The position numbers and the translations under genes were made by a program. The notes under the pieces were generated by a model. It saw only the letters and a list, made by a program, of their open reading frames with translations. It ran no database searches and was not told the DNA's origin. A stretch of 64,000 nt of DNA. It comes from Planctopirus ephydatiae. GTDB taxonomy: Bacteria; Planctomycetota; Planctomycetia; Planctomycetales; Planctomycetaceae. Of this stretch, positions 10,082-19,560 are shown piece after piece; within the stretch, counting starts at the first letter, position 1; each line of letters opens with the position of its first letter. The stretch lies in assembly GCF_007752345.1 (NCBI RefSeq), contig NZ_CP036299.1, forward strand, positions 2,619,001 to 2,683,000, written 5' to 3'.

Positions 10082-10771
10082 TCACACGGCTGAATCACTT
10101 TCGATCTCGGTCGCTGGTTTTTGGGGTTCTGGAATAGTAATCGGGATCACTTCATTCGTCATACGTTCGAGCACGAAGAGTGCACTTTCTGCTCTGAGAT
10201 TCGCCAGTTTCAGGCCTGCTTTTGCGACTCCACTGACGATCGGAAGCTCCCGCACAATTCGCAGTTGAAGACGTTCCGTCAATGCCCGGAAGTCAATCAT
10301 CGTGAGAAAGTGCAGGTTCGGTGTGTTGTACCAGTCATAGGGGAGTTCTGAGGTAATCGGAACTCGCCCATTGACGAGAATCTGCAGTCGGATTCTCCAG
10401 TGTCCAAAGTTGGGCACCACGACGATGGCCCGCTGGGCAGCACGGAGCATTTCATTGACGACATTCTCAGGTTGGATGACCTGCTGAAGCGTCTGACTGA
10501 GAACAGCATAATCAAAGGCATGGTCAGGAATTTCATCCAGTCCCTGATCGAGGTCTGCCTGAATGACGGGAACGCCTTTCGAGATGGCTGCAATCACAGC
10601 TTTGGGATCGCGCTCCACTCCCTGGATTGAAGCACCCATTTCATCCCTGAGTCGGCAGAGCAAGCGACCATCACCACACCCCAGATCCAGCACGCGGCTG
10701 CCAGCCGGGATTTGATCCATAATGATCCGGTCAATCAGCGCGGCAGCATGATCGGCAAGGAGATATTTCAT
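10082..10771 (-). CDS. metW: Methionine biosynthesis protein MetW
   Basis: A 229-aa class I methyltransferase-fold protein with the SAM-binding VLDLGCGDGRLLCRL motif near residue 26 and the MetW-specific VLSQTLQQVIQPENVV and VPNFGHWRIRLQ stretches. MetW partners MetX in homoserine acylation. The ATG overlaps the stop of metX by 4 bp (ATGA), so the two are translationally coupled. The last ~25 residues are polar and not conserved. Confidence 0.95.
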   Translation of the reverse strand: MKYLLADHAAALIDRIIMDQIPAGSRVLDLGCGDGRLLCRLRDEMGASIQGVERDPKAVIAAISKGVPVIQADLDQGLDEIPDHAFDYAVLSQTLQQVIQPENVVNEMLRAAQRAIVVVPNFGHWRIRLQILVNGRVPITSELPYDWYNTPNLHFLTMIDFRALTERLQLRIVRELPIVSGVAKAGLKLANLRAESALFVLERMTNEVIPITIPEPQKPATEIESDSAV

Positions 10772-11979
10772 CGATGACTTCCCCCGGAACGTGTGGAGGC
10801 GAGAGTCATCACTTCCGAAGAAATGGAATTAAGAAACGGCTTGAGCAGTGATTCGAGTTCTTCCAGCTCTAACAGAAATGAATCGTGGCCTTTGACACTT
10901 TCCAACTCGAGGTAAGTCACATTTTTTCCCGCTCCCAGCAGTGCTGTCACGATCTCCCGGCTTTGCGAAGGAGGGAAGAGCCAGTCACTACTATAAGAGC
11001 ACAGAAAAAATCGAGCGGCTGTCTGGCCCAGTGCGGCACCAATCGAACCATATTTCTGAGAAATGTCGAAGTAGTCCATCGCCCGTGTCAGATACAGATA
11101 ACAGTTCGCATCAAATCGCTCGATAAACCTTTGCCCCTGATAATGCAGATAGCTCTCGACCTGAAATTCGATTTCTTGTTGAAGTACATAGCCAAGCTGA
11201 TCACTGTTTTGGAGCTTACGGCCAAACTTTCTTTCAATGGATGTTTCCGAAAGATAAGTGATGTGAGCAATCATCCGTGCCAGAGCCAGGCCAAATTTTG
11301 GGCCTTCACCTTCGTAATAGTCACCATTCCTGTAATTGGGGTCGGCGTAGATCGCACGTCGGCCAACAGCATTGAAGGCAATCCCTTGTGCGGTGAGTCG
11401 TGCTGATGTTGCCAGGCCGACGATCGCATGCGCCATATCTGGAAATCGAGCGGCCCAGTCGAGTGCCATCATGCCACCCAGGCTTCCCCCCACAACGGCC
11501 AGAAGTTTTCGAATGCCTAACGACCGCACCAGTTGAGCATGAACTTCCACCATGTCACCGATGGTGATGAACGGGAATGTGGACCCCCAGGGCTTGCCAG
11601 TCGCGGGATTGGTCGAGCAGGGGCCTGTTGTTCCCTTACAACCACCCAGAACATTCGAGCAGATGACAAAGAATCGGTTGGTATCGAAGGTCTTGCCCGG
11701 GCCAACCATCCCATCCCACCAGCCGGCCTTTTTACTCTCCGGGCTGTGCTTACCGGCCACATTTGCGTCACCAGTGAGTGCATGGCAGATGTAAATGGCG
11801 TTGGAGGCATCCACATTGAGTTGCCCGTAGGTCTCGTAAGCCACGCGAACGGGCCCAAGTTCCACACCGCTTTCAAGTTTCAGCGGAGACTCCGCAGAGA
11901 ATAAATCGATCATTTTTGTCGAGACGATCCCAACCGAGCGATCGTCTCTCGGAAGTGGTGGTGCAGACGCGAGTGTCAT
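10768..11979 (-). CDS. metX: Homoserine O-acetyltransferase
   Basis: Acylates homoserine for methionine synthesis. A 403-aa alpha/beta hydrolase-fold protein with the LGPVRVAYETYGQLN beginning, the conserved HALTGDANVAG and GWWDGMVGPGK stretches, and the nucleophile elbow VVGGSLGGMMALDW. The Asp-His part of the triad is visible as SYSSDWLFPPSQS and GHDSFLLE near the C-terminus. It overlaps metW by 4 bp. Whether acetyl- or succinyl-CoA is the donor cannot be settled by eye. Confidence 0.95.
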   Translation of the reverse strand: MTLASAPPLPRDDRSVGIVSTKMIDLFSAESPLKLESGVELGPVRVAYETYGQLNVDASNAIYICHALTGDANVAGKHSPESKKAGWWDGMVGPGKTFDTNRFFVICSNVLGGCKGTTGPCSTNPATGKPWGSTFPFITIGDMVEVHAQLVRSLGIRKLLAVVGGSLGGMMALDWAARFPDMAHAIVGLATSARLTAQGIAFNAVGRRAIYADPNYRNGDYYEGEGPKFGLALARMIAHITYLSETSIERKFGRKLQNSDQLGYVLQQEIEFQVESYLHYQGQRFIERFDANCYLYLTRAMDYFDISQKYGSIGAALGQTAARFFLCSYSSDWLFPPSQSREIVTALLGAGKNVTYLELESVKGHDSFLLELEELESLLKPFLNSISSEVMTLASTRSGGSHR

Positions 11980-12560
11980 ATCGACCGATCATCCAACCGT
12001 CACTTGCTGATTTGACTGAACTTACGGGATCTGTATCCGTCTGAGTTCGAAGTCACAACTCCGCCTGACAAAACCCAGAATGTTCCCGCAATTCATTTTG
12101 AGTGCTTCTGTGAGCACTGCAAGTTGATGAATCATAAAGAAATCAATTGGACAAGTCGAGCGGCGGCAAAACGAGCCGTACGAACAATTCAAAGTGAGGC
12201 ACAACACGAGGCGATCGACTTCGAGCCGTGAACTTTGCTGAAGACTGTCATTTGGTACTCAGGCGGCGGGGCTTTGGAGTTCAGATTTCGGGAGAAAAGC
12301 GGCTTGCGTTAAATCGGGGCTGATGTTGCATGACTGCTGGATTTCACAAGGTCCCATATCATTGCTGATTTCGTCACATCGTAAATCGTCATGAGCCTGA
12401 TAGAATGACTTGTTGTCAGGAAGAAAAGTTCAATTTGAACTCGCTTCTTGTCGCAGGGCAGGATTGATGATCGAAAACTGAAACTGACTCTCAAATAAAA
12501 ATTCTCTGTGCCAATCATCTTTGTCAACCATCTGAGAAAATCCAGCTAGCAGGCCCAATC
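11980..12560. other. Intergenic stretch, probable divergent promoter region
   Basis: About 580 bp between the divergent metX and VOC genes. Minus-strand frames at 12022-12207 and 12309-12527 are short, lack recognisable families and look spurious. The leader of metX could hold a regulatory RNA, but I see no SAM-riboswitch consensus that I can defend. Confidence 0.4.
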
Positions 12561-12896
12561 ATGGAAACTCCCGTCATCGAAACGTCGTCTCTCAAATTGG
12601 ACGATCTGCATCACATTGCCATTTCAGTGACTGATGTCGCTCAATCGGTCGAGTGGTACACGTCTCACTTCCAGTGTCGGATTGCATATCAGGATAGTAC
12701 CTGGGCGTTGCTGAAATTTGGAAATCTCAGCCTGGCTCTGGTGATTCCTGAGCAGCACCCACCACACATCGCTTTCACGAGTGATCGAGCTGGAGAGTAT
12801 GGCACTTTAAAGACGCATCGAGACGGAACAAGATCCTGTTATATCCAGGATCCTTCCGGAAATTCGGTCGAACTGATGGATCCCACAAGTCTGTAG
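12561..12896 (+). CDS. VOC (glyoxalase/bleomycin-resistance) superfamily protein
   Basis: A 111-aa single VOC module. It begins LDDLHHIAISVTDVAQSVEWYTSHF, giving the first metal-ligand His, and ends with CYIQDPSGNSVELMD, giving the acidic ligand of the second beta-alpha-beta unit. It is shorter than most VOC enzymes and would need to dimerise to form a full active site. Substrate unknown. It precedes a secreted protein gene by about 45 bp on the same strand. Confidence 0.85.
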   Translation: METPVIETSSLKLDDLHHIAISVTDVAQSVEWYTSHFQCRIAYQDSTWALLKFGNLSLALVIPEQHPPHIAFTSDRAGEYGTLKTHRDGTRSCYIQDPSGNSVELMDPTSL

Positions 12897-12942
12897 GCCA
12901 TCTTCAAAACGTTCACGTTTTCCTGTGTTAATGGAAAATGTC

Positions 12943-13461
12943 ATGCACAGATTGTCTGCGGTTACCTGTCTGGTGTTTTTGGGGCTTGGGTTGTGCCTGT
13001 GGGCTCAGGAGAATCAACCAGATCTGAAACTCCGATTTTCCAGATTCCAGCATGCTGAGGATTTGGCCGAATCTCAGTTTGAAGCAGGAGTTCTGCGGGT
13101 AACGATTCTCTCCAGCCGAGGGATTGGACGTTGTACGATCACTCCTGAAGAAAAAAACTGGCCGGAACGCGTCGAGATCTTTTTTGCCGGGTTGACTGAA
13201 CTGGAAAGTCTGCAGTTGGAATCGGGCCGGTTTTCCGCTTCAGGCAGTCGCCGGCAATCGGGACAATTCCCTTTTGTGCTGTTAGCTCCGGCACCTGCTA
13301 CTCGCAATCACAAGGCAGGCGATAAACCACCTTTGCCAGCAGGTGTTCTGGATATCAGGGTTCGTCAGTCAGAAGGCGGAGTTCTTGTTGTCTTGCCGGA
13401 TCGTTTTCTTGTGGAAAAAGAGGCATTCAATCTGGCTTGGATCGATTGGCTGAGAATTTAA
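12943..13461 (+). CDS. Hypothetical exported protein
   Basis: About 172 aa. An N-terminal signal peptide (MHRLSAVTCLVFLGLGLCLWA) is followed by a mature part with alternating strand-like segments (FEAGVLRVTILSSRGIGRCTI, VEIFFAGLTELESLQLESG). The frame is open from a GTG at 12925 with another ATG at 12931; I prefer the Met at 12943, which begins a canonical signal peptide. No domain recognised. The upstream VOC gene may be co-transcribed. Confidence 0.7.
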   Translation: MHRLSAVTCLVFLGLGLCLWAQENQPDLKLRFSRFQHAEDLAESQFEAGVLRVTILSSRGIGRCTITPEEKNWPERVEIFFAGLTELESLQLESGRFSASGSRRQSGQFPFVLLAPAPATRNHKAGDKPPLPAGVLDIRVRQSEGGVLVVLPDRFLVEKEAFNLAWIDWLRI

Positions 13462-13693
13462 TGGGTGCTCGCTGAAGATGAAGCATTCGGGTGAATAAAG
13501 CACTCCGATTTTCAGAAGCGTCTGATGCTAAAGCATGCCATGACCGGGCATATGCCACACTGATACCTGTCGAGTGCATCGAGAATGGGTTGAGCTTTGG
13601 ATCCATCGCCACTTGGCTTCGAGGCACTAAACTTCAGAGTTGTGGCTCAAACTTACCACCCGGTTATCTTCATTCGATAAGACGGTCATCTCC

Positions 13694-15175
13694 ATGGCGT
13701 TTGTTCCAGAAGCTCCCTCAAGTCGTGTTTGGCAACTCAATTCTCATCCTTTGAGAAAGAGTGGACAGTATGTGCTTTACTGGATGATTTCGGCCCGGCG
13801 ACTCCAGTGGAATTTCGGTTTGCAGCAGGCCGTTCACAGGGCGCAAACGTTAAATCTTCCACTGGTCATTCTGGAGCCCATTGGCTGCCGGGCAAAGTGG
13901 TCGTCTGTTCGATTTCATCACTTTGTCCTTGAAGGGATGGCTGAGCACCATACTCTCTGTCAAGAGAGGGGGATCGCCTATCATCCTTATGTCGAACCCG
14001 AACCCGGGCATGGCGTTGGTCTCGTTGAAGCTTATGCTCAAAAAGCAGCAGCAGTGATCACCGATGATTTTCCCTGCTATTTCCTGCCCAGAATGGTTCA
14101 AACTTTAGGGCAAAGAATCGATGTCTTGCTGGAGTGTGTCGACAGCAACGGGTTATTCCCGATGCGAGTGACAGATCAGGTCTTCACTACGGCACATGCT
14201 TTCCGGCGCTTCCTGCAAAAGAATATCAAACCTTATCTTTCCGAGTTCCCTGTGGCCGATCCCCTGGCAGGCCCGATTCTCTCGATGGAAATTCCTAGTC
14301 ACATTGCTCGAAAGTGGTCGCCAGCCAACCCTGGCTTGCTCAATCGGGATGCCAGTGCTCTCGCTCAACTGCCCATCGATCAGACCGTTGGACCTGCCGC
14401 GTTTCGTGGTGGGCTCAAGGCTTCTCAGGAGGCTGTCGCACGGTTCTTCAAATCGCGTTTGTCGCGTTATGCCGATGATCGGAACAACCCTGAACAAGAA
14501 GCGGCCAGCGGATTATCGCCTTATCTTCACTTTGGCCATGTCTCTGCTCATGAGATCTTTTCGCGACTTGTGGCCAAGGAATCATGGAAGCCGGAGCTTC
14601 TCCCGGAAAAAGCTTCAGGAAGTCGGGAAGGCTGGTGGCAGATGTCCTCAGCGGCGGAGGCTTTCCTCGACGAACTGATTACCTGGCGAGAAGTGGGCTA
14701 CAATTTCACTTCGCATCGGGAAGATTACGATCAATATGAGTCGTTGCCAGCCTGGGCGCGGCAATCTTTAGAAAAGCATGCGGGTGATCATCGACCATCC
14801 ATCTATGATCTGCATCAGCTTGAGACGGCACAAACTCATGATGAACTCTGGAATGCGGCCCAGCGACAACTCGTCCGCGAAGGTCGAATGCACAATTACC
14901 TGCGGATGCTCTGGGGCAAAAAAGTTCTCGAATGGTCGCTCACTCCGCAGCAGGCTGTCGAGACGCTGATTCACCTGAACAATAAATATGCTGTCGACGG
15001 ACGAAATCCGAATTCCTATTCGGGAATCTTCTGGGTCTTCGGTCGATACGATCGAGCCTGGGGACCGGAACGTCCAATCTTTGGCACGATCCGGTATATG
15101 AGTTCGGACAATACGGCTCGCAAACTTCCCGTAAAGGACTATCTCAAACGCTATGCCGCATCCTCGGGAAAATAG
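13694..15175 (+). CDS. phr: Class II CPD photolyase
   Basis: Light-driven repair of cyclobutane pyrimidine dimers with FAD. About 493 aa. The N-terminal antenna-like domain reads RVWQLNSHPLRKSGQYVLYWMISARRLQWNFGLQQAV, the hallmark of class II enzymes. The FAD-binding C-terminal part has LSPYLHFGHVSAHEI, ELITWREVGYNF, YLRMLWGKKVLEW and NKYAVDGRNPNSYSGIFW. The frame extends to an ATG at 13640, but the conserved protein begins soon after the ATG at 13694. It converges with the CLC gene 5 bp away. Confidence 0.92.
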   Translation: MAFVPEAPSSRVWQLNSHPLRKSGQYVLYWMISARRLQWNFGLQQAVHRAQTLNLPLVILEPIGCRAKWSSVRFHHFVLEGMAEHHTLCQERGIAYHPYVEPEPGHGVGLVEAYAQKAAAVITDDFPCYFLPRMVQTLGQRIDVLLECVDSNGLFPMRVTDQVFTTAHAFRRFLQKNIKPYLSEFPVADPLAGPILSMEIPSHIARKWSPANPGLLNRDASALAQLPIDQTVGPAAFRGGLKASQEAVARFFKSRLSRYADDRNNPEQEAASGLSPYLHFGHVSAHEIFSRLVAKESWKPELLPEKASGSREGWWQMSSAAEAFLDELITWREVGYNFTSHREDYDQYESLPAWARQSLEKHAGDHRPSIYDLHQLETAQTHDELWNAAQRQLVREGRMHNYLRMLWGKKVLEWSLTPQQAVETLIHLNNKYAVDGRNPNSYSGIFWVFGRYDRAWGPERPIFGTIRYMSSDNTARKLPVKDYLKRYAASSGK

Positions 15176-15180
15176 AGGAT

Positions 15181-16998
15181 TTACTCACGATGGTTGGTAT
15201 GGATCGATCCCATGATTTGCTGAGATGTCAGCATCCCCAGATAGTGGTTAGCGGCGTCAGGATCGATTACGGGGATGACCCCATCTGCACTTTTCGCCAG
15301 ATCACTGATGGCCTGCGCCAGAGGGGTTGACAGCGTTAGCGTCATGGCGAAAGGTTGGGATAGATCGCGGGCGAAAGTCTTTGGCCAACCGGTTTGATCT
15401 TCCAGTCGGGGCAGAAGTTGATCGAGTGAAATTCTGCCGACAAGCGCACCATAGTGATCCACCACTGGAAAGACATTCTGGTGTGATGTCGTCAGCAGAT
15501 GCATGATCCGGGTCAAAGGTTCATCGACCCGCAAAACCTGAGTATGCGTGAGTTTGATGTCTTTGACGAACTTTTCAGCGAGTTGCGATGGAACCCAATC
15601 ATACTGATGGACTGGTGACTCACTTCTGGATTCGACCTGGCAATGGTAGAGCGTCCAGCCTCTGCAAAGTACGAAACATAGCGAAGAAACCCAGAGTGTG
15701 GGCAATAACAGGCCATAATCGCCGGTAATCTCCGAGACCATAAGCACTGTGGATATGGGGGCTCGGGCAGAACCTGCAAAAAAACCAGCCATCCCGACAA
15801 TCGCAAAGAGTTCCGGTTGTTTGACAATGCCAGGAAAGAAGTGATGAAAGATGAGTCCGCAGGCAGCTCCGAGACAACCTCCAATCACCATGGATGGGCC
15901 GAAAACGCCACCTGATCCGCCACTGCTGATGGTTAAGGATGTCGTGATGATCTTGGCGAAGGCGACGGCGCACAACAGGCCTATGCCTGCAGTCGAGGAA
16001 TTCGATAAGGCTACTTCGAGAGTTCCGTAGCCAGTCGCCAGGACACCCAATGCGAGAATGTTCCGATCAAACAGAAAGTAAAGTCCAATACCGATCAGAG
16101 CGGCCAAACCTGCACCAATCGCAGGTTTAAAATGTGGAGGAAGTGGAAGTTGATGTGTCAGACGGACTGTCCCATAGAAGGTGCGGACATAAAACCATGA
16201 CGCGCCGGACAGCAAGAGAGCCATCAATCCCAGGGGAATCAACTCCCACAGACTCGACATCACGTAGACCGTCTGGCTGCCAAATAAGGGCTGATTCTGG
16301 AATTCAACGGGAAGAAACTGGGAAAAGGTGGCATATCCAATAATCGAGGCGATGGCGGAAGGAACAATGACATCGCTTTCGATATCCGCATCTCGATACA
16401 TGATTTCTGCGGAGAACATGGCTCCTGCAAGGGGGGCACGAAAGATCGAGCCAATCCCGGCTCCCATCCCGGCAGCCATCAGGATGCGTCGCTCACGAAC
16501 GGAAAGCCTCAGCAGACGCGCCATGTTCGAACCAAATGCGGCTCCGATCTGTGCGATCGGTCCCTCGCGTCCTCCGGAGCCACCTGTCCCGATCGTGATG
16601 GCCGATGCCAGCAGTTTGACCAGCGGAACCCGGGCGCGGATCAAACCTCGCCCGTGGTGAAAGGCCGCAATCACGTTGTCAGTTCCGTGTCCTTCCGCTT
16701 CCGGAGCAATGCAGAAGACCAGTAGTCCGGAAATCAGACCGCCAATTGTCGTAATCAGAACCAACATCCACGGGACAAATGTGTGGCTTCCCGGCGGGAA
16801 CAGACGAGGTTCTCCTGTGGGTTCAGGAGCTGAGTAGCCCGCCCACGTTTCTAATGTTCCCCAGGTCACAAACTGACATAATGTCTGAAACAGAGCCGCT
16901 CCTAAACCTGCGACAACTCCCACAATCACGGAAAGAATTAAGATTCTCAACGTCGCATGACTGTAGAATGCCGTAATTCTGGGATGCGATGCAGACAC
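15181..16998 (-). CDS. CLC-family chloride channel/transporter with CBS domains
   Basis: A 605-aa membrane protein. The CLC selectivity-filter signatures are clear: GTGGSGGREGPIAQIG (GREGP) near residue 155 and SSGGSGGVFGPSMVIGG near residue 365. About ten hydrophobic helices occupy residues 15-450. Two C-terminal CBS motifs follow (QVLRVDEPLTRIMHLL and QPFAMTLTLSTPLAQAISDL with VIPVIDPD), which typically sense adenine nucleotides. Whether it is a channel or a Cl-/H+ exchanger cannot be read directly. Confidence 0.93.
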   Translation of the reverse strand: MSASHPRITAFYSHATLRILILSVIVGVVAGLGAALFQTLCQFVTWGTLETWAGYSAPEPTGEPRLFPPGSHTFVPWMLVLITTIGGLISGLLVFCIAPEAEGHGTDNVIAAFHHGRGLIRARVPLVKLLASAITIGTGGSGGREGPIAQIGAAFGSNMARLLRLSVRERRILMAAGMGAGIGSIFRAPLAGAMFSAEIMYRDADIESDVIVPSAIASIIGYATFSQFLPVEFQNQPLFGSQTVYVMSSLWELIPLGLMALLLSGASWFYVRTFYGTVRLTHQLPLPPHFKPAIGAGLAALIGIGLYFLFDRNILALGVLATGYGTLEVALSNSSTAGIGLLCAVAFAKIITTSLTISSGGSGGVFGPSMVIGGCLGAACGLIFHHFFPGIVKQPELFAIVGMAGFFAGSARAPISTVLMVSEITGDYGLLLPTLWVSSLCFVLCRGWTLYHCQVESRSESPVHQYDWVPSQLAEKFVKDIKLTHTQVLRVDEPLTRIMHLLTTSHQNVFPVVDHYGALVGRISLDQLLPRLEDQTGWPKTFARDLSQPFAMTLTLSTPLAQAISDLAKSADGVIPVIDPDAANHYLGMLTSQQIMGSIHTNHRE

Positions 16999-17274
16999 TC
17001 GGAACGCCTTTAGTTGATAAAATCGATCTTCTTTTTGGGTCGAGGGTTGATTCGCCCAGTTTCGAGGGAGCGAATACAGATGGTCATGGCAGATTTCCGA
17101 AGACAGTCGGGGACTAGTTCGTTATCGTGACAATTTGTGTGGATATCCACCAAGAATTTGAGGATGGTTTTCTTCTGCAGATTGACCGTAATGTCTGAAA
17201 ATGGACAGTGTTGGCTGAATGCTGTGCCATTCATTGGTTTTTTTGATTTTTAACGCTGCTGTAAAAGATGTTGT

Positions 17275-17841
17275 ATGGCCGAATCTTTGCGAGGAAAATT
17301 GCTCGTTGCTTCGAAGCAATTGAAGGATTCCAACTTTTACAAGACGGTCGTTCTGATTGTGGAAGATAACGAGAATGGTTCAATGGGATTGGTTCTCAAC
17401 CGGCCGTCATCGATTCTGGTCAACCATGCTCTCAGTGAACATTTCCAATTGCCGGAATCCGCCGAGCTGGTGCATGTGGGCGGGCCCGTCGAACCTGCTG
17501 CACTGTTTATTCTGCACAATCTGGAAGAGTTGAGCCATGATGGCACGGGAGTGATTCCCGGGGTGTGGTTAGGAAATTCGGGAGAGGCCTTCGAGGATGT
17601 GCTCAGATCCTCAGATCCTCACCAGCCTGGGGTTCGTTTCCGGGTCTTTTGCGGATGTGCCGGCTGGTCTCCAGGTCAATTAGAGGGTGAGCTTGCCCAT
17701 GGCGACTGGTATGTCGCACCCGCCATAAAATCGATTGTATTTGCCGAAGATCCTTATGAAATTTATGAGCAAATGCTTCAGGCGGTGTTTGAATCTCACC
17801 GGATTGTGCCCCATACATCGCCCAATCCACAGTGGAATTAG
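17275..17841 (+). CDS. YqgE/AlgH (UPF0301) family protein
   Basis: A 188-aa protein matching the usual UPF0301 length. It has the family's LRGKLLVASKQLKDSNFYKTVVLIVEDNENGSMGLVLNRP opening (cited in part) and the later FCGCAGWSPGQLEGEL block, both hallmark regions. Cytoplasmic. The biochemical function is unknown for the family; AlgH influences alginate regulation in Pseudomonas. Confidence 0.94.
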   Translation: MAESLRGKLLVASKQLKDSNFYKTVVLIVEDNENGSMGLVLNRPSSILVNHALSEHFQLPESAELVHVGGPVEPAALFILHNLEELSHDGTGVIPGVWLGNSGEAFEDVLRSSDPHQPGVRFRVFCGCAGWSPGQLEGELAHGDWYVAPAIKSIVFAEDPYEIYEQMLQAVFESHRIVPHTSPNPQWN

Positions 17842-18138
17842 GGCAGTGGAGTTAAGTCTGCTGATCATCCCGTTTCCGGCGCAACATCTTCATCCTGAGG
17901 CGAGTAACCGATGCGTTTCGGGCAGGAAATCGCTGCTCGATTGCGTTAATCTCTCGAATAGGTGCCAGTGAAAGGTCTGTCTCTTGACTAGCAAGGCACT
18001 GCACGAAGAAATCAGCGATCAGTGTCCTGGGGTGATCTTGTGATGGATTGGGGATGTACCCATCACGGATCTGATTCTTCAAACGAACCGCGGATGTTTG
18101 ACTCGACAACTCTGATTCTACAACGGGGATTATCTGCC
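17842..18138. other. Intergenic stretch without a supported gene
   Basis: About 300 bp between the YqgE-like gene and the PmoA-like gene on the same strand. The upstream extension of the latter frame (18022-18138) is not conserved-looking and is treated as leader. No other feature seen. Confidence 0.4.
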
Positions 18139-19137
18139 ATGCATTTGATGATCAGCAATGCCGCACTTCTGGCCAGAGGCGTGTTAGCCGTTCTCTCGGT
18201 GATGGTCTGTTCGGCTGCCACGAGTACAGCCGGTTTTGAGTGGAAGACCAATGCCGCGGGAACCGAAACGGATCTCACTCTGGATGGTCAACCCGTGCTG
18301 AAATATATGCACGCCTATGACCCCTCAACTCCCGAGCGTAATGCCGAAACCTATAAAGTCTTTCATCATGTGTTCGGCCCCGGGACAGGCGATCTGATTA
18401 CCAAAGGCCCGGGAGGCACGTTTCCCCATCATCGCGGCATGTATGTCGCCTGGAATAAGACACAAACCGACAAAGGCTCCTACGATTTCTGGCACTGTAC
18501 GAAAGGTGCCCATCAGAAACATATCAAGTTTCTCAAGCAGGAGGCCAATGATGTCGAAGCCACTGCCACCGCCGAGATTCACTGGGAAGATGCCGACAAC
18601 AAGCCTGTGATCCGCGAAGAACGGACTGTCAAAGTCAAAAAGTTGCCACTTGCGGATGGCAAGTTTGGCTGGCAGATTGACTGGTCGACAGTGCTGCATT
18701 CCGAGCGTGGGAAGATTCGCCTGACTGGTGATCGCCAGCATGCGGGTTTTCAGTTCCGTGCGCCACAGTCGGTCGCCGACGCGAACTCGGCTCGCTACAT
18801 TCGCCCCGCAAACTTTCCCCAACAGCCGGAAGCTGTTCAGGAAAACGATGGCCCGGCAGAACCCAAGCATGCCAATCTCGACTGGTGCGCGATGACGTAT
18901 CCCGTGAACGACAACAAGTACACCATTGCCTACTTCGAAGATCCCTCACTGCCTAAGCCCAGACGCTTTTCCGAACGACCTTATGGACGCTTTGGCTCAT
19001 TTTTTGAAACCGATCTGTTGCCGGAAGAACCTCTCAAAATGACCTACCGGATTCTGGTTTTCCCTGACAATTCTCAGACTTCTGAAAGTCTGCAGAAAGC
19101 CTATGACCAGTTCACAGCGACTCTCAAAAAATCATGA
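18139..19137 (+). CDS. PmoA-like (DUF6807) exported protein
   Basis: About 332 aa. A signal peptide (LLARGVLAVLSVMVCSAATSTAG) precedes a domain with the DUF6807/PmoA pattern: VFGPGTGDLITKGPGG, FPHHRGMYVAWNK, FWHCTKGAHQKH, and a late TIAYFEDPSLPKPRRFSERPYGRFGSFF. The name comes from a methane-oxidation gene cluster, but the family is mostly found near secreted carbohydrate enzymes; no methane role is implied. The frame opens at 18022. The ATG at 18139 has GGGGA upstream and begins the signal peptide, so it is chosen. A terminator follows at 19264. Confidence 0.82.
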   Translation: MHLMISNAALLARGVLAVLSVMVCSAATSTAGFEWKTNAAGTETDLTLDGQPVLKYMHAYDPSTPERNAETYKVFHHVFGPGTGDLITKGPGGTFPHHRGMYVAWNKTQTDKGSYDFWHCTKGAHQKHIKFLKQEANDVEATATAEIHWEDADNKPVIREERTVKVKKLPLADGKFGWQIDWSTVLHSERGKIRLTGDRQHAGFQFRAPQSVADANSARYIRPANFPQQPEAVQENDGPAEPKHANLDWCAMTYPVNDNKYTIAYFEDPSLPKPRRFSERPYGRFGSFFETDLLPEEPLKMTYRILVFPDNSQTSESLQKAYDQFTATLKKS

Positions 19138-19263
19138 GGTTCTTCACTTCCTCAGATAGAATTTCCAAGGCGAGCGTGACAGATTTGCAAAGGCACAATC
19201 CCAACTGAATGCTGGGGAGCATTCATCCCGAGTGGCGATTGGTCTCCATCGAAAACAAAGAAT

Positions 19264-19328
19264 GCGGCAGATTTCCATGGGTAGCTCCTCAGAGTTTACC
19301 GGGGGAAATCCTGCCGCTTTTTTTATTT
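19264..19328 (+). terminator. Rho-independent terminator after the PmoA-like gene
   Basis: Left arm GCGGCAGATTTCC (19264-19276) pairs with right arm GGAAATCCTGCCGC (19304-19317), leaving a single-base bulge and a 27-nt loop. A T-rich tract (TTTTTTTATTTT) follows directly. It lies about 127 bp after the stop of the PmoA-like gene. The rest of 19138-19560 holds no supported gene. Confidence 0.72.
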
Positions 19329-19560
19329 TGGCGAAACCTTCAGTGGAAATCCTGGTTTGAGAGATGAGTGATTCTGTGACATTCTCGGACTGTGGAAGGA
19401 GCTGCGGAGGCTCTCTAAGGCATTCCCAGATTGTTGAATGTCCCTGCGGCACTGGAGTCCATTCCATTGTGAGCTAAGGGCGTCGGCATGCTGCCCGTAA
19501 GATCCGCAGTCGTTTCTTATGGACGGTGGCGAGTTAACTTTGTGATTGGGAGAGTGAAAT

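Noticed and set aside
9297-10268. A 323-codon plus-strand frame spanning lysC and metW
   Set aside because: Antisense to two confident genes and across their gap; no domain.
11980-12200. A SAM riboswitch in the metX leader
   Set aside because: The location is attractive, but I could not find the conserved cores; a covariance-model search would decide.
18022-19137. A particulate methane monooxygenase subunit from the label PmoA
   Set aside because: The protein has DUF6807 motifs and a signal peptide and no membrane helices; it is unrelated to the PmoA subunit of methane monooxygenase.
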